From Nocardioidaceae bacterium (lineage in GTDB: Bacteria > Actinomycetota > Actinomycetes > Propionibacteriales > Nocardioidaceae): DNA of 7,040 nucleotides. The stretch lies in contig JACCYS010000206.1 of NCBI GenBank assembly GCA_013696365.1, positions 1-7,040 on the forward strand, written 5' to 3'. The notes below the pieces were generated by a model. It was not told the DNA's origin and ran no database searches. It worked only from the letters and a program-made list of their open reading frames with translations. Both the position numbers and the translations under genes were made by a program. Positions 1-6,377 of the stretch are shown here, piece by piece (the first letter of the stretch is position 1; the number at the start of each line of letters is the position of its first letter).

Positions 1-293
1 TCGACCTCCGGGCCGGACCCTGCTGCGTGCGAGCGGATCAGGCTGCGCTGCAGCTGTGCCCGCATCGCCCCGGGGATCTGCACCGTGGCGAGCGCCCCGA
101 AGCCGGTGGAGATGCCGTAGTGCGGACGGGTGTCCCCGGCCAGCTCGTCGACGATCGTGCGGCTGGCCGTGATGGCGGCTTCGGCGTCGTCGCCGAGACG
201 GACGCCGACGTCGGTGCGGGCGACTCGCAGCACGTCAGCAGGGTCAACCGGGCCGGTGCCGACGGTGAGAGGTTCAGCGTTCATGACAGCCAT
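1..293 (-). CDS. hutH: Histidine ammonia-lyase, N-terminal part (runs off the window)
   Basis: Histidine ammonia-lyase deaminates L-histidine to urocanate, the first step of cytoplasmic histidine catabolism. Only the first 97 codons lie here; the rest continues past base 1. The ORF is open and recognisable on the minus strand. Seen: the family signature HYGISTGFGALA at about residues 58-69, followed by QLQRSLIRSHAAGSG at about 80-94. Tyr59 and His89 have the same 30-residue spacing as the conserved Tyr53 and His83 of Pseudomonas histidase. The Ala-Ser-Gly that forms the MIO cofactor would lie further downstream, outside the window, so activity cannot be judged. I chose the ATG at 293; a second in-frame ATG at 284 is possible, and neither has a strong ribosome binding site. 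It is transcribed divergently from an IclR regulator, which probably controls it. A related aromatic amino acid lyase is the main alternative. Confidence 0.9.
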   Translation of the reverse strand, partial: MAVMNAEPLTVGTGPVDPADVLRVARTDVGVRLGDDAEAAITASRTIVDELAGDTRPHYGISTGFGALATVQIPGAMRAQLQRSLIRSHAAGSGPEV

Positions 294-338
294 GGCACAC
301 CCCGGCAGCTGTCACGACCAGTAGGCTCCAGCAGTATG

Positions 339-356
339 TGTCTGAGATCCCAGACA
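339..356. promoter_or_regulatory. Palindromic candidate operator between hutH and the IclR regulator
   Basis: TGTCTGAGATCCCAGACA is an inverted repeat in which 16 of 18 positions are symmetric: arms TGTCTG and CAGACA around a GATC core. It lies in the 88-bp divergent intergenic region, 25 bp before the regulator start and 45 bp before the hutH start. IclR-family proteins typically bind such imperfect palindromes near their own promoter and the promoter of the divergent target. Inference: it is the site of the adjacent regulator. I could not place confident -10/-35 boxes for either gene. Confidence 0.55.
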
Positions 357-381
357 ACTGCCGCGGATCGGTGATCTGCCC

Positions 382-1188
382 ATGACCGGTGTCCCGGCGG
401 CCCGACAGGCGCTCGGCGTGTTGCAGGTGTTGGCCGACCAGCCCGAGCCGGTGCCGGCGGCAGTGCTGATCCGGGCACTCGGCCTACCGCGGTCCACCAC
501 GTACCACCTGCTCGCCGAGCTTGAGCGAGCGGGCTTCGTGGTGCACCTTGCGGCCGAGCGCCGCTGGGGGCTCGGAGTCAGTGCCTTCGAGCTGGGGTCG
601 GCCTACACCCGCCAGGCGCCGTTGGCCCGGGTGGCCGGGCGGGTGCTCACCCGGCTGGTCGACGAGGTGCGACACAGCGCGCACCTGGCCGTGCTGCACG
701 GTCGCGAGGTGCTGTACGTGATCGAGGAACGAGCACCGGGTCGGCCGCCGCTGGTGACCGATGTCGGGGTCCGGCTGCCGGCGCAGCTGACCGCCAGCGG
801 TCGGGCGCTGCTCGCCCGGCTGTCCGCGGCGCAGGTGCGGGCGCTGTTCCCCGACGCCGGCGCGTTCGTCGACCGGCACGGGCTGGGGCCGACCTCACTG
901 ACGGCGCTGCGCCGGCTGCTGGTGGACGTACGGACACGGGGGTTCGCGTTGGAGAGCGGCGAGGTGACGCCGGGCTTCGCCTCGGTGGCCGCGGCCGTGC
1001 ATGACCACCTGGGTCAGCCGGTCGCCGCGGTGGCGGTCACCTACCCGGTGGACGGCAGCAGCCTGCTCGGCGAGCCGCCGTCCACCGACGACCTGGCGCC
1101 GCCGGTGCTGCGGTCGGCACGGCAGCTGCAGCAGCGGATCCACGGCCGAGAACCGCCGCCCAGCCTCAGTGCCCCTCCCGCTCGATGA
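382..1188 (+). CDS. IclR-family transcriptional regulator, probable hut regulator
   Basis: A 268-residue DNA-binding regulator of normal IclR length. Seen: an N-terminal winged helix-turn-helix at about residues 5-65 (LGLPRSTTYHLLAELERAGF is the recognition segment), then an IclR effector domain at about 75-250. That domain shows RLPAQLTASGRALLA (residues 131-145), corresponding to the family's LPA..TASG.ALLA motif, and EVTPGFASVAAAV followed by GQPVAAVAVT near the effector pocket. The ATG at 382 is preceded by GGTGA with a 7-base gap. It is divergent from hutH with a palindrome between them, so inference: it senses histidine, urocanate or a related catabolite and represses or activates hutH and its own gene. 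The ligand cannot be read from sequence. Its last 23 bases overlap, tail to tail, the RTX-like gene on the other strand. The reading frame is intact, unlike those of most genes downstream. Confidence 0.93.
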   Translation: MTGVPAARQALGVLQVLADQPEPVPAAVLIRALGLPRSTTYHLLAELERAGFVVHLAAERRWGLGVSAFELGSAYTRQAPLARVAGRVLTRLVDEVRHSAHLAVLHGREVLYVIEERAPGRPPLVTDVGVRLPAQLTASGRALLARLSAAQVRALFPDAGAFVDRHGLGPTSLTALRRLLVDVRTRGFALESGEVTPGFASVAAAVHDHLGQPVAAVAVTYPVDGSSLLGEPPSTDDLAPPVLRSARQLQQRIHGREPPPSLSAPPAR

Positions 1189-1576
1189 CGTGGTGCGACG
1201 TGCGGTCGAAGGTCAGCTGCGGGTGCCTGGCTGCGTGCGCTCCCCGTCGGGCTGCGCCCCTGCGGACCCGTTCGCAGTGTCCGTGGAGCCATGTCGTTGT
1301 TTTGACCCTTCTCGACGGAGACGGTGTCGCGGCCGGGCCCGCAGTCAACGAGGTCTCGACGCTGGTTCTCGCCGCGACCGGCCAGCATGCGGTCCCGCCC
1401 GCCCGACCCGCGAGATTGTCGTCCCCTCTGCGGCTATCCATGCGGTCGTGCGACGACGTGCCCCGCAGCGTGTCGTCGCCGCTGGTGCCGACTAGCTGCG
1501 CGGCCATGGCAGCGGTGGGGACCAGGGTGAGTGTTCCGGTGAGCGCCGCGGCGGTGAAGACGTTGACTCGGTGCAA
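1166..1576 (-). pseudogene. Small exported RTX-type (Ca-binding repeat) protein, two compensating frameshifts
   Basis: Reconstructed as about 136 residues. The start is TTG at 1576, preceded by GAAAGGA with a 6-base gap; the longer upstream ATG at 1654 lacks such a site. Residues 1-25 form a signal peptide (HRV, then a hydrophobic run, cleavage after PTAAMA). Then come GTSGDDTLRGT and RRGDDNLAGRAG, resembling haemolysin-type Ca-binding GGxGxD repeats. Near 1394-1404 (GCGGGCGGG in the gene sense) the frame is lost. The next frame continues the family pattern RDRMLAGRGENQ, DLVDCGPGRDTVSVEKGQ, NND. Near 1280-1292 a second shift returns to the first frame for HCERVRRG, a usual ending of these actinobacterial proteins, and stops at 1166. 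Without the shifts this would be a secreted Ca-binding repeat protein of unknown role. The restored frame suggests two indel errors or a recent break. The 3' end overlaps the IclR gene by 23 bp. Confidence 0.65.
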
Positions 1577-1715
1577 GATGTGTCCTTTCACGAATGTGCT
1601 GGCGGATTCGATGTTCCCGCGCGGTGGCCGGCCAACGTCTCCCTGATGCACCAAGGACGTCTCGTACGAGCTCAGGCTGCATTCCTGGCTAGGTAAATTC
1701 GTCGTGAGACAACGC

Positions 1716-1737
1716 CTGGCACCGTGCTCGTTGCCAG
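1716..1737. promoter_or_regulatory. Inverted repeat CTGGCA-N10-TGCCAG in the intergenic region
   Basis: Perfect 6-base arms spaced by 10 bases, in the 234-bp region between the divergently transcribed RTX-like gene (start 1576) and SRPBCC gene (start 1811). The spacing, about one helical turn plus arms, fits a dimeric regulator site, but it could be chance. A 10-bp palindrome CTCGTACGAG also lies at 1661-1670. I see no convincing promoter boxes for either gene. Confidence 0.25.
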
Positions 1738-1810
1738 CTATTTATCCGCACGCAATGTGTGACGCATATCATCCGAACGGCTGCGTACCGTCAGAGGGGC
1801 GGCGATCACT

Positions 1811-2209
1811 TTGACGATCACTCGCCGAGACAGCATCCGGATCGAGGCGCCGATCGGCAGGCTGCGCGACATCTTGTTGGACGCCGCCCACCTGCCGGAG
1901 TGGAACCCGGCGTTCACCGCAGTAACGGCCGAGGGCGTTGTCCGGCCTGGTGAAGCAATCCCGATCCGGGTCCGCGGGGTGCTGAAGGGGCGACTGGTGT
2001 ACGACAGGGTCGATCCGGACGTGCTCGAGATGACCGTCACCGTCCCTGGGCTGACCGAGCGTGCGAGCTGGGCGTTGGGCGAGGCGGACGGGGCGACGAC
2101 CGTGGTGCACGAGGTGCACCAGCAGGGTCCGCTGGCGGAGTGGCTCGAGCCGTCCACTCGAGACGTGGCCACCCTGCGCCTGAGCCGGCTGCGTGACCGC
2201 GCCCGATGA
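1811..2209 (+). CDS. SRPBCC-fold (START/Bet v1-like) protein
   Basis: A 132-residue cytoplasmic protein with an intact frame. Seen: RDSIRIEAPIGRLRDILLD at about residues 6-24, with AAHLPEWNPAF just after, is the typical N-terminal strand-helix of SRPBCC proteins (IxAPxxxVxxxLxDxxxLxxWxP). Alternating hydrophobic strands follow, then HEVHQQGPLAEWLEPSTRDVATLRLSRL as the long C-terminal helix. The family forms a hydrophobic cavity that binds lipids, polyketides or other small molecules; some members are cyclases or dehydratases. The ligand cannot be deduced. The start is TTG at 1811. AGAGGGG at 1793-1799 is the best ribosome binding site but 11 bases away, and the start lies inside an 8-base direct repeat. 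No better in-frame start is visible. The downstream alcohol dehydrogenase is on the same strand after 167 bp, so co-transcription is possible but not shown. Confidence 0.8.
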   Translation: MTITRRDSIRIEAPIGRLRDILLDAAHLPEWNPAFTAVTAEGVVRPGEAIPIRVRGVLKGRLVYDRVDPDVLEMTVTVPGLTERASWALGEADGATTVVHEVHQQGPLAEWLEPSTRDVATLRLSRLRDRAR

Positions 2210-2376
2210 CCTGGCTTTGACCGGCATTGAACGGGCGTACCAAAGAGAGACACCACTGCCGGCGCTTTCGACCTGTATGCCCCACTCTGCCCGGTGTTGA
2301 GTTGGTGTCAGTCCACCAGCATCCGCGGGGTCGGCCATCGACGGCGTCGGCCCACGGCGACAAGGAGGTCAAGCTG
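2210..2376 (+). other. Intergenic leader of the alcohol dehydrogenase gene
   Basis: This 167-bp stretch is open in the dehydrogenase frame back to base 2227, but the 50 extra residues resemble nothing and the strong AAGGAGG at 2362-2368 places the true start at 2377. It holds a short inverted repeat TGGTG-N6-CACCA at 2303-2318 and no recognisable promoter. Confidence 0.4.
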
Positions 2377-3431
2377 ATGAAGGCACCCGTTTACCACGGG
2401 CCAGGGGAGAAGGCGTGGGAAGAGGTCGCCGATCCCGTGATCGTTGACCCCACCGACGTGGTCGTGCAGGTCGACACCACCACGATCTGCGGCACCGACC
2501 TGCACATCCTGAAGGGGGACGTGCCGACGGTGACCGACGGCCGGATCCTCGGCCATGAGAGGGTGGGCACCGTCACCGAGGTCGGCCAGGCGGTTCGCAG
2601 CCTTGCCGTCGGCGACCGGGTGATCATCTCGTGCATCAGCGCGTGCGGGTCGTGCTCGTACTGCCACCAGCAGTTGCCGTCGCACTGCCTGCACGACGAG
2701 GGCACCTCGGGCATTGGCTGGATCTTGGGCCACCTGATCAACGGCACACAGGCCGAGTACGTGCGCGTGCCGTTCGCTGAGAACTCGCTGCACAAACTGC
2801 CCGACGGGGTGGGCGACGAGGCCGGCCTGGTGTTGTCCGACATCCTCCCGACGGGTTTTGAGATCGGGGTGCGCAACGGTCGGGTCAAGCCTGGCGACAC
2901 CGTCGCAGTCGTCGGAGCCGGCCCCGTGGGCCTGGCCGCGATCATGACTGCCGGGCTTTACGGCGCCGCTCGGGTCATCGCGATCGACCTCGATGGCAAT
3001 CGGCTGGAACAAGCCGCCGGCTTCGGTGCGACCGACACGGTCAACAGCGCTCAGGCGGGCTGGCAGGACGAAGTGCTCGCGATGACCGACGGGCTCGGGC
3101 TGGACGTGTCGATCGAGGCGGGCGGTCTGCCAGAGACCTTTGAGATGGCCGCCGACATCATCCGCCCGGGCGGGACCGTCGCCAACGTCGGAGTGCACGG
3201 CGCACCCGCTGAGCTGAAGCTGCAGGACCTGTGGATCAAGGACGTGGCCATCACCACCGGTCTGGTCAGCGCCACAACCACTCCGATGCTGCTCAAGCTG
3301 GTGGCTCAAGGCCCCTGACGCCGGAGCGGTTCGTGAGCCACCACTTCGCCTTCGACGACATCGTTGACGCATATGACACGTTCGGCCGCGCGGCGGAGAC
3401 GAAGGCACTCAAGGTGGCAATCACCCGTTGA
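2377..3431 (+). CDS. Zinc-dependent alcohol dehydrogenase (MDR family), frameshifted near the 3' end
   Basis: Medium-chain dehydrogenase oxidising alcohols or reducing aldehydes with NAD(P). The ATG at 2377 has AAGGAGG 8 bases upstream. Seen: TTTICGTDLHILKGDVP with catalytic-zinc ligand Cys38; GHE with His60 and Glu61; four structural-zinc cysteines at 90, 93, 96 and 104; and SDILPTGFE with Asp155, the position of the third zinc ligand in Clostridium-type secondary alcohol dehydrogenases. The Rossmann motif GAGPVG is at 180-185, and Asp204 at the end of the second strand favours NAD. As read, the frame ends at 3318 after 313 residues. The missing tail lies one frame over: LTPERFVSHHFAFDDIVDAY to ALKVAITR, stop at 3429-3431. 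Together they give about 351 residues, normal for the family. The break is at GGCCCCTGA near 3309-3316, consistent with one lost base (GGC CGC CTG). Substrate unknown. If the break is real, the truncated protein lacks its last catalytic-domain segment and is probably inactive. Confidence 0.9.
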
Positions 3432-3481
3432 CAGCCCCGCGGGCCACTCGAACATCGGGCGCGGCTGGGGCGGGCGTTCGC

Positions 3482-3506
3482 GGTTCAGTCCACTTGGCCT
3501 GGGTAC
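3482..3506 (+). promoter_or_regulatory. Candidate stress-sigma (SigB/SigF-type) promoter
   Basis: GGTTC at 3482-3486, a 14-base gap, then GGGTAC at 3501-3506. This fits the actinobacterial general-stress consensus (about GTTT, N14-16, GGGTAT/C). It lies 39 bases before the GTG of the small protein, a good distance for a promoter. It would drive the small protein and probably the YihY-type gene. The match is by eye only. Confidence 0.45.
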
Positions 3507-3545
3507 TGCGGGGAGGTCAGAGTCGACCGACCCGAGGGGCGAACC

Positions 3546-3674
3546 GTGCAGATCGACAAGTCACAGATCATCGACATGCTCAAGTCACAAGGCGACACCG
3601 GCAACGCCCAGCAGGCCGACCAAGAGTTGCCGCAGCAGGTGGACACCGAGCAGCACGCCGGCCTGCTCGGCTGA
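3546..3674 (+). CDS. 42-residue acidic, Gln-rich small protein
   Basis: Starts MQIDKSQIIDMLKSQGD and ends HAGLLG. The GTG start at 3546 has GAGGGG with a 6-base gap, and most third codon positions are G or C, so it looks truly translated. It is soluble, with no signal peptide or membrane segment; a first amphipathic helix (IIDMLKSQG) is followed by a Gln/Asp/Glu-rich stretch (QQADQELPQQVDTEQ). From memory, similar short actinobacterial proteins share the pattern IDLLRSQGD, then ADQELP and QVDT and AGLL, usually with a further LL-rich C-terminal segment; that resemblance is not checked. If right, this copy may be shortened, and another one-base shift just before 3672 could be responsible. Function unknown. 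It follows a candidate stress promoter and precedes the YihY-type gene on the same strand, so they may form one unit. Confidence 0.65.
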   Translation: MQIDKSQIIDMLKSQGDTGNAQQADQELPQQVDTEQHAGLLG

Positions 3675-3754
3675 TCTGAAGAGCGGCAACTCGGTTGGGG
3701 GAGACTGGCGACCCGCAGCCAGCAACCGAGAACAACCAGGAGTTGACGCCGGAC

Positions 3755-4751
3755 ATGAGTAGCCCGACGACCTCGACGACGCAGCACGAGCCGCCGGGGG
3801 CAGACGCCGAGCGGCCAAGCCAGATACCCGCTCGCGGCTGGCTCGCCGTGCTCAAGCGCACCTTCGCCGAGATGGGCCGTGACCACCTCACGCTGCTGGC
3901 CGGCGGCGTGGCCTACGCCTGGTTCATGGCGCTGTTCCCGGGCCTGATCGCTGCGGTGCTCACCTATGGGCTGGTGACCGATCCGGCGGATGTGCAGCGG
4001 CAGATCGACAATCTGCTCACCGGTCTGCCGGCCGACGCGCAATCACTGCTGGCGGACCAGATGAGTGCGCTGGCCACGACGTCGTCCGGTGGGCTCGGCG
4101 TCGGACTCATCGTCAGCATCGCACTCGCCCTGTGGAGCGCCTCGGCTGGCATCGCGGGCCTGCTGGAGGCGGTCAACCTCGCCTACGACGAGGAGGAGAC
4201 ACGTGGCTTCGTCAAGAAGCGTGGCCTGGCGCTCCTGCTGACGCTCGGGTTCCTCGTGTTCCTGGCGATCGCAGTAGGTCTGGTGGCGGTCCTGCCGGCC
4301 GTCCTGGACCAGTTGGGCCTCGGCGTAGTGGCTGAAGTTGCCGTGCAGATCGCCCGCTGGGGTGGATTGGTCATGCTGATGATCGTCGCGCTCGGTGTGG
4401 TCTATCGGGTAGGCCCCGACCGGGACTCTGCCCGGGTGCGCTGGGTCAGCACCGGCGCTGTCACCGCGACGTTGTTGTGGGTCGCAGCCTCGGTCGTGTT
4501 CTCGCTGTACGTGGACAACTTCGGCAGCTATGGAAAGACGTACGGCAGTCTGGCAGGCGTTGTGGTGCTGTTGCTGGCTGTGGATCACCGCGCTGATGGT
4601 GCTGCTGGGCGCCGAGCTGAATGCGGAGTCTGAGGGCCAAACCCGGCACGACACCACCACCGGAGAGCCGCAGCCCTTGGGGGAGCGGGGCGCGGTCAAA
4701 GCCGACGAACCGCCACCGGCGACGCGCTCAGGGCGAAGCAGGAAACGGTGA
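3755..4751 (+). CDS. YihY/BrkB-family inner membrane protein, frameshifted near the 3' end
   Basis: Polytopic membrane protein of the YihY (formerly annotated ribonuclease BN) family; the cellular role is not firmly known. Seen: a hydrophilic N-terminus of about 30 residues, the signature HLTLLAGGVAYAWFMALFP at about 44-62, LWSASAGIAGLLEAVNLAYD at about 126-145, RGFVKKRGLALLLTL, and FGSYGKTYGSLAGVVVLLL near 256-274. Hydrophobic segments lie at about 46-72, 113-138, 157-183, 203-217 and 232-252, plus a last one that spans the break. As read, the frame runs to 4633 with a non-family tail (AVDHRADGAAG). The true continuation WLWITALMVLLGAELNAE lies one frame over and stops at 4749-4751, giving about 331 residues. 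The shift is near 4575-4580 (TTGCTGGCTGTGG), equal to one extra base or two lost. The ATG at 3755 is preferred; AGGAG is 12 bases upstream. In-frame TTG at 3695 would add 20 residues. After the break, a polar tail of about 40 residues ends in SGRSRKR. Confidence 0.88.
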
Positions 4752-4764
4752 GTGAGCCGACGAT

Positions 4765-4784
4765 GCCAGCCGCCCGAGGCTGGC
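4765..4784 (+). terminator. Stem-loop after the YihY-type gene, possible terminator
   Basis: GCCAGCC and GGCTGGC form a perfect 7-bp stem with a 6-base loop, 13 bases after the stop at 4751. There is no T-run after it; many actinobacterial terminators lack one. It separates the YihY-type gene from the GAF-GGDEF gene. Confidence 0.45.
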
Positions 4785-4855
4785 CCATGCTGAAGACGTA
4801 GCAGCCCCGGACCGTGGCGGCACGGCCGAATCATTCTGCCCGCCGAAGGGACCAC

Positions 4856-5978
4856 GTGACCGACAACTCTGTGTTACCTATAGACCCGCTCGACCCGACT
4901 GCGCCCGATCTTGAAGCCACCGACTCGCCGTTCAGCGGCTTGGTGGCACCCCTCAACCGGCTGGCGATGACCGCTGGCTCTGAGTTCAGCATCGACGACA
5001 TGCTTCGCGACCTGTGCCGTACGGCCATCGAAACCCTCACTGTCGATGGAGCGGGATCATGGCTACCCACGACACCGGCCTGCGCTTCGTGCACGCCTCG
5101 GAGACGCTGGTTGCGGTCGAGCAGTTGCAACAAGACCTGCAGGAAGGCCCGTGCCAAGCCAGCGCGGCGACGCAGCAGGTCGTGATCATCGAGGACATCG
5201 CGTCATCCGGCACCTGGCCGAAGTTTGTCGCCGCGTCGAAGCGCGCTGGTGTGGGTGCCATGGTCGCCGTGCCGCTGCTCGCGCGAGGCCGGTCCTGGGG
5301 CGTGCTGGATCTCTACCGCACGGTCGCGGGGGGTGGAGCGACCGCGATCTGCAAGCGGCCACGTTGTTCGCCGACGTGGCCGCCTCGTATGTGGCAATGG
5401 CAGCCGACCGGGACCTGGCGACGCTGGCCCGGCGCGATCTGGAGTACCGGGTCAGCCACGACGAGCTGACCGGCCTACCGAATCGGACACTGCTCTTCGA
5501 CCGGGTACAGCATGCCGCGGAAGCCACCGGGCGGCACCAGTCAGCGCTGGCCGTGCTGCTGATCGACGTAGATCGCTTCAAGCAGGTCAACGACGAGTTG
5601 GGCTACACCGCGGGTGACGTCGTTCTTGCGGAGGTGGCGCGCAGGGTGTCGTCCGTGCTGCGGGTGAGCGACACGCTGGCGCGGATGTCCGGCGACGAGT
5701 TCGTTGCCGTCTGTGAAGACCTGGGAACCGTCGAAGAGGTCGTCGACCAGGAGCTGGAGTCGATCGTCGGACGGATCCGCGCCGCCCTGACCCGACCCGT
5801 GCATGCCGGCGGGCACGAGATCGTGGTGACGGTCAGCGTCGGGGCCGCCCGCACCGCCAGGCCGTGTAATGCACGCGATCTGATCGACGCCGCGGATCAG
5901 GCGGTGTATCGAGCCAAGCACGAAGGCTGGGGGTTCGTGGTGGTCAAGGACTTGCACTCGGCCACCGCGGCGGAATGA
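4856..5978 (+). pseudogene. GAF-GGDEF diguanylate cyclase, two frameshifts
   Basis: A diguanylate cyclase makes c-di-GMP from two GTP. Reconstructed as about 374 residues. GTG at 4856 has GAAGGG with a 5-base gap. Domains: a GAF sensor at about 30-175 with LRFVHAS, QEGPCQAS and GAMVAVPLLARGRSWGVLDLY; a linker helix; then GGDEF at about 198-365 with HDELTGLPNRTLLFDR, DVDRFKQVND, and SGDEF at about 279-283. SGDEF has Ser for the first Gly, a variant found in cyclases thought active. RVSD sits exactly five residues before it and matches the RxxD inhibitory c-di-GMP site. No EAL domain and no membrane segment. Break 1 near 5052-5060 (GCGGGATCATGG), after TLTVDGAG; break 2 at the run of six G near 5328-5333, after LYRTVAG. 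Each is explained by one missing base. As read, only the last part carries GGDEF. The following GAF gene overlaps its stop by ATGA. Confidence 0.85.
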
Positions 5979-6377
5979 GCCTGCACACTGCGCCTCGCCT
6001 GCCTCGGCGCTCGTCGCCGCCGAGTTCAGTGCCGGGGCGCCGGGGCAACCGTGGTTGCAATGCCTGTGTAACGCGGTGGTGCACTCTTTGCCCGCGTACG
6101 GATCGGGTGTCACGGTTCTGACCCACGACGGGTCGCTGGCGGTGGCGGCTGCCTCCGATGTCACCAGCCTGGCGCTCGAGGAGTTGCAGTTCATGCTGGG
6201 CGCCGGCCCGTGCGTGGATGCGTTCTCGTTGCGTCGACCGGTGTTGCACGACCACGTGGTCGCGGGTGCGCCGTCGGGGTGGCGCGGCTACGGGTGACCG
6301 CAGACGCCAAGAGCGCCTCGATGCGGGTGCGCACCTACTGCGCTGTGCCACCTGCGGTTCACTCAGCGAGCCGCTGA
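5975..6377 (+). pseudogene. Truncated GAF-domain protein (ANTAR-regulator type), frameshifted
   Basis: The clear part is at about 6010-6296: ALVAAEFSAGAPGQPWLQCL, then AVVHSLPAYGSGVTVLTHDG, EELQFMLGAGPCVDAF and RRPVLHDHVV. This is the first two thirds of a GAF domain of the kind found in actinobacterial GAF-ANTAR regulators (LPAYGVGVTV, EGPCVDA). The frame stops at 6297 after WRGYG, before the usual GVR..FAFPL strand. The likely start is ATG at 5975, sharing ATGA with the cyclase stop: MSLHTAP, then a one-base shift near 5994-6003 into the main frame. After 6297, a frame one base back reads VTADAKSASMRVRTYCAV and stops at 6375-6377, touching the next ATG (TGATG). That would total about 134 residues, with no ANTAR domain. 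Both outer joins are inference; the GAF core is firm. Its ligand and role are unknown, possibly sensing alongside the cyclase. Confidence 0.6.

Noticed and set aside
27..374. 115-residue plus-strand ORF
   Set aside because: It lies antisense to the clear hutH N-terminus and shows no family pattern.
1185..1646. 153-residue plus-strand ORF
   Set aside because: Antisense of the RTX-like gene; the signal peptide and repeats on the minus strand explain this region.
1661..1670. CTCGTACGAG palindrome as an operator
   Set aside because: Only 10 bp, with no extension outward; expected by chance in GC-rich DNA of this length.
2227..2376. 50-residue N-terminal extension of the alcohol dehydrogenase
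   Set aside because: The family starts at MKAPVYHGPG, and a strong AAGGAGG sits just before that ATG.
3309..3318. Programmed ribosomal frameshifting as the cause of the dehydrogenase break
   Set aside because: No slippery heptamer or following pseudoknot is evident, the family does not use recoding, and similar breaks occur in unrelated neighbours.
2308..3408. 366-residue minus-strand ORF
   Set aside because: Shadow of the dehydrogenase on the other strand; His/Asp/Arg-rich sequence without motifs.
4043..4855. 270-residue minus-strand ORF
   Set aside because: Antisense of the YihY-type gene; biased composition and no recognisable domain.
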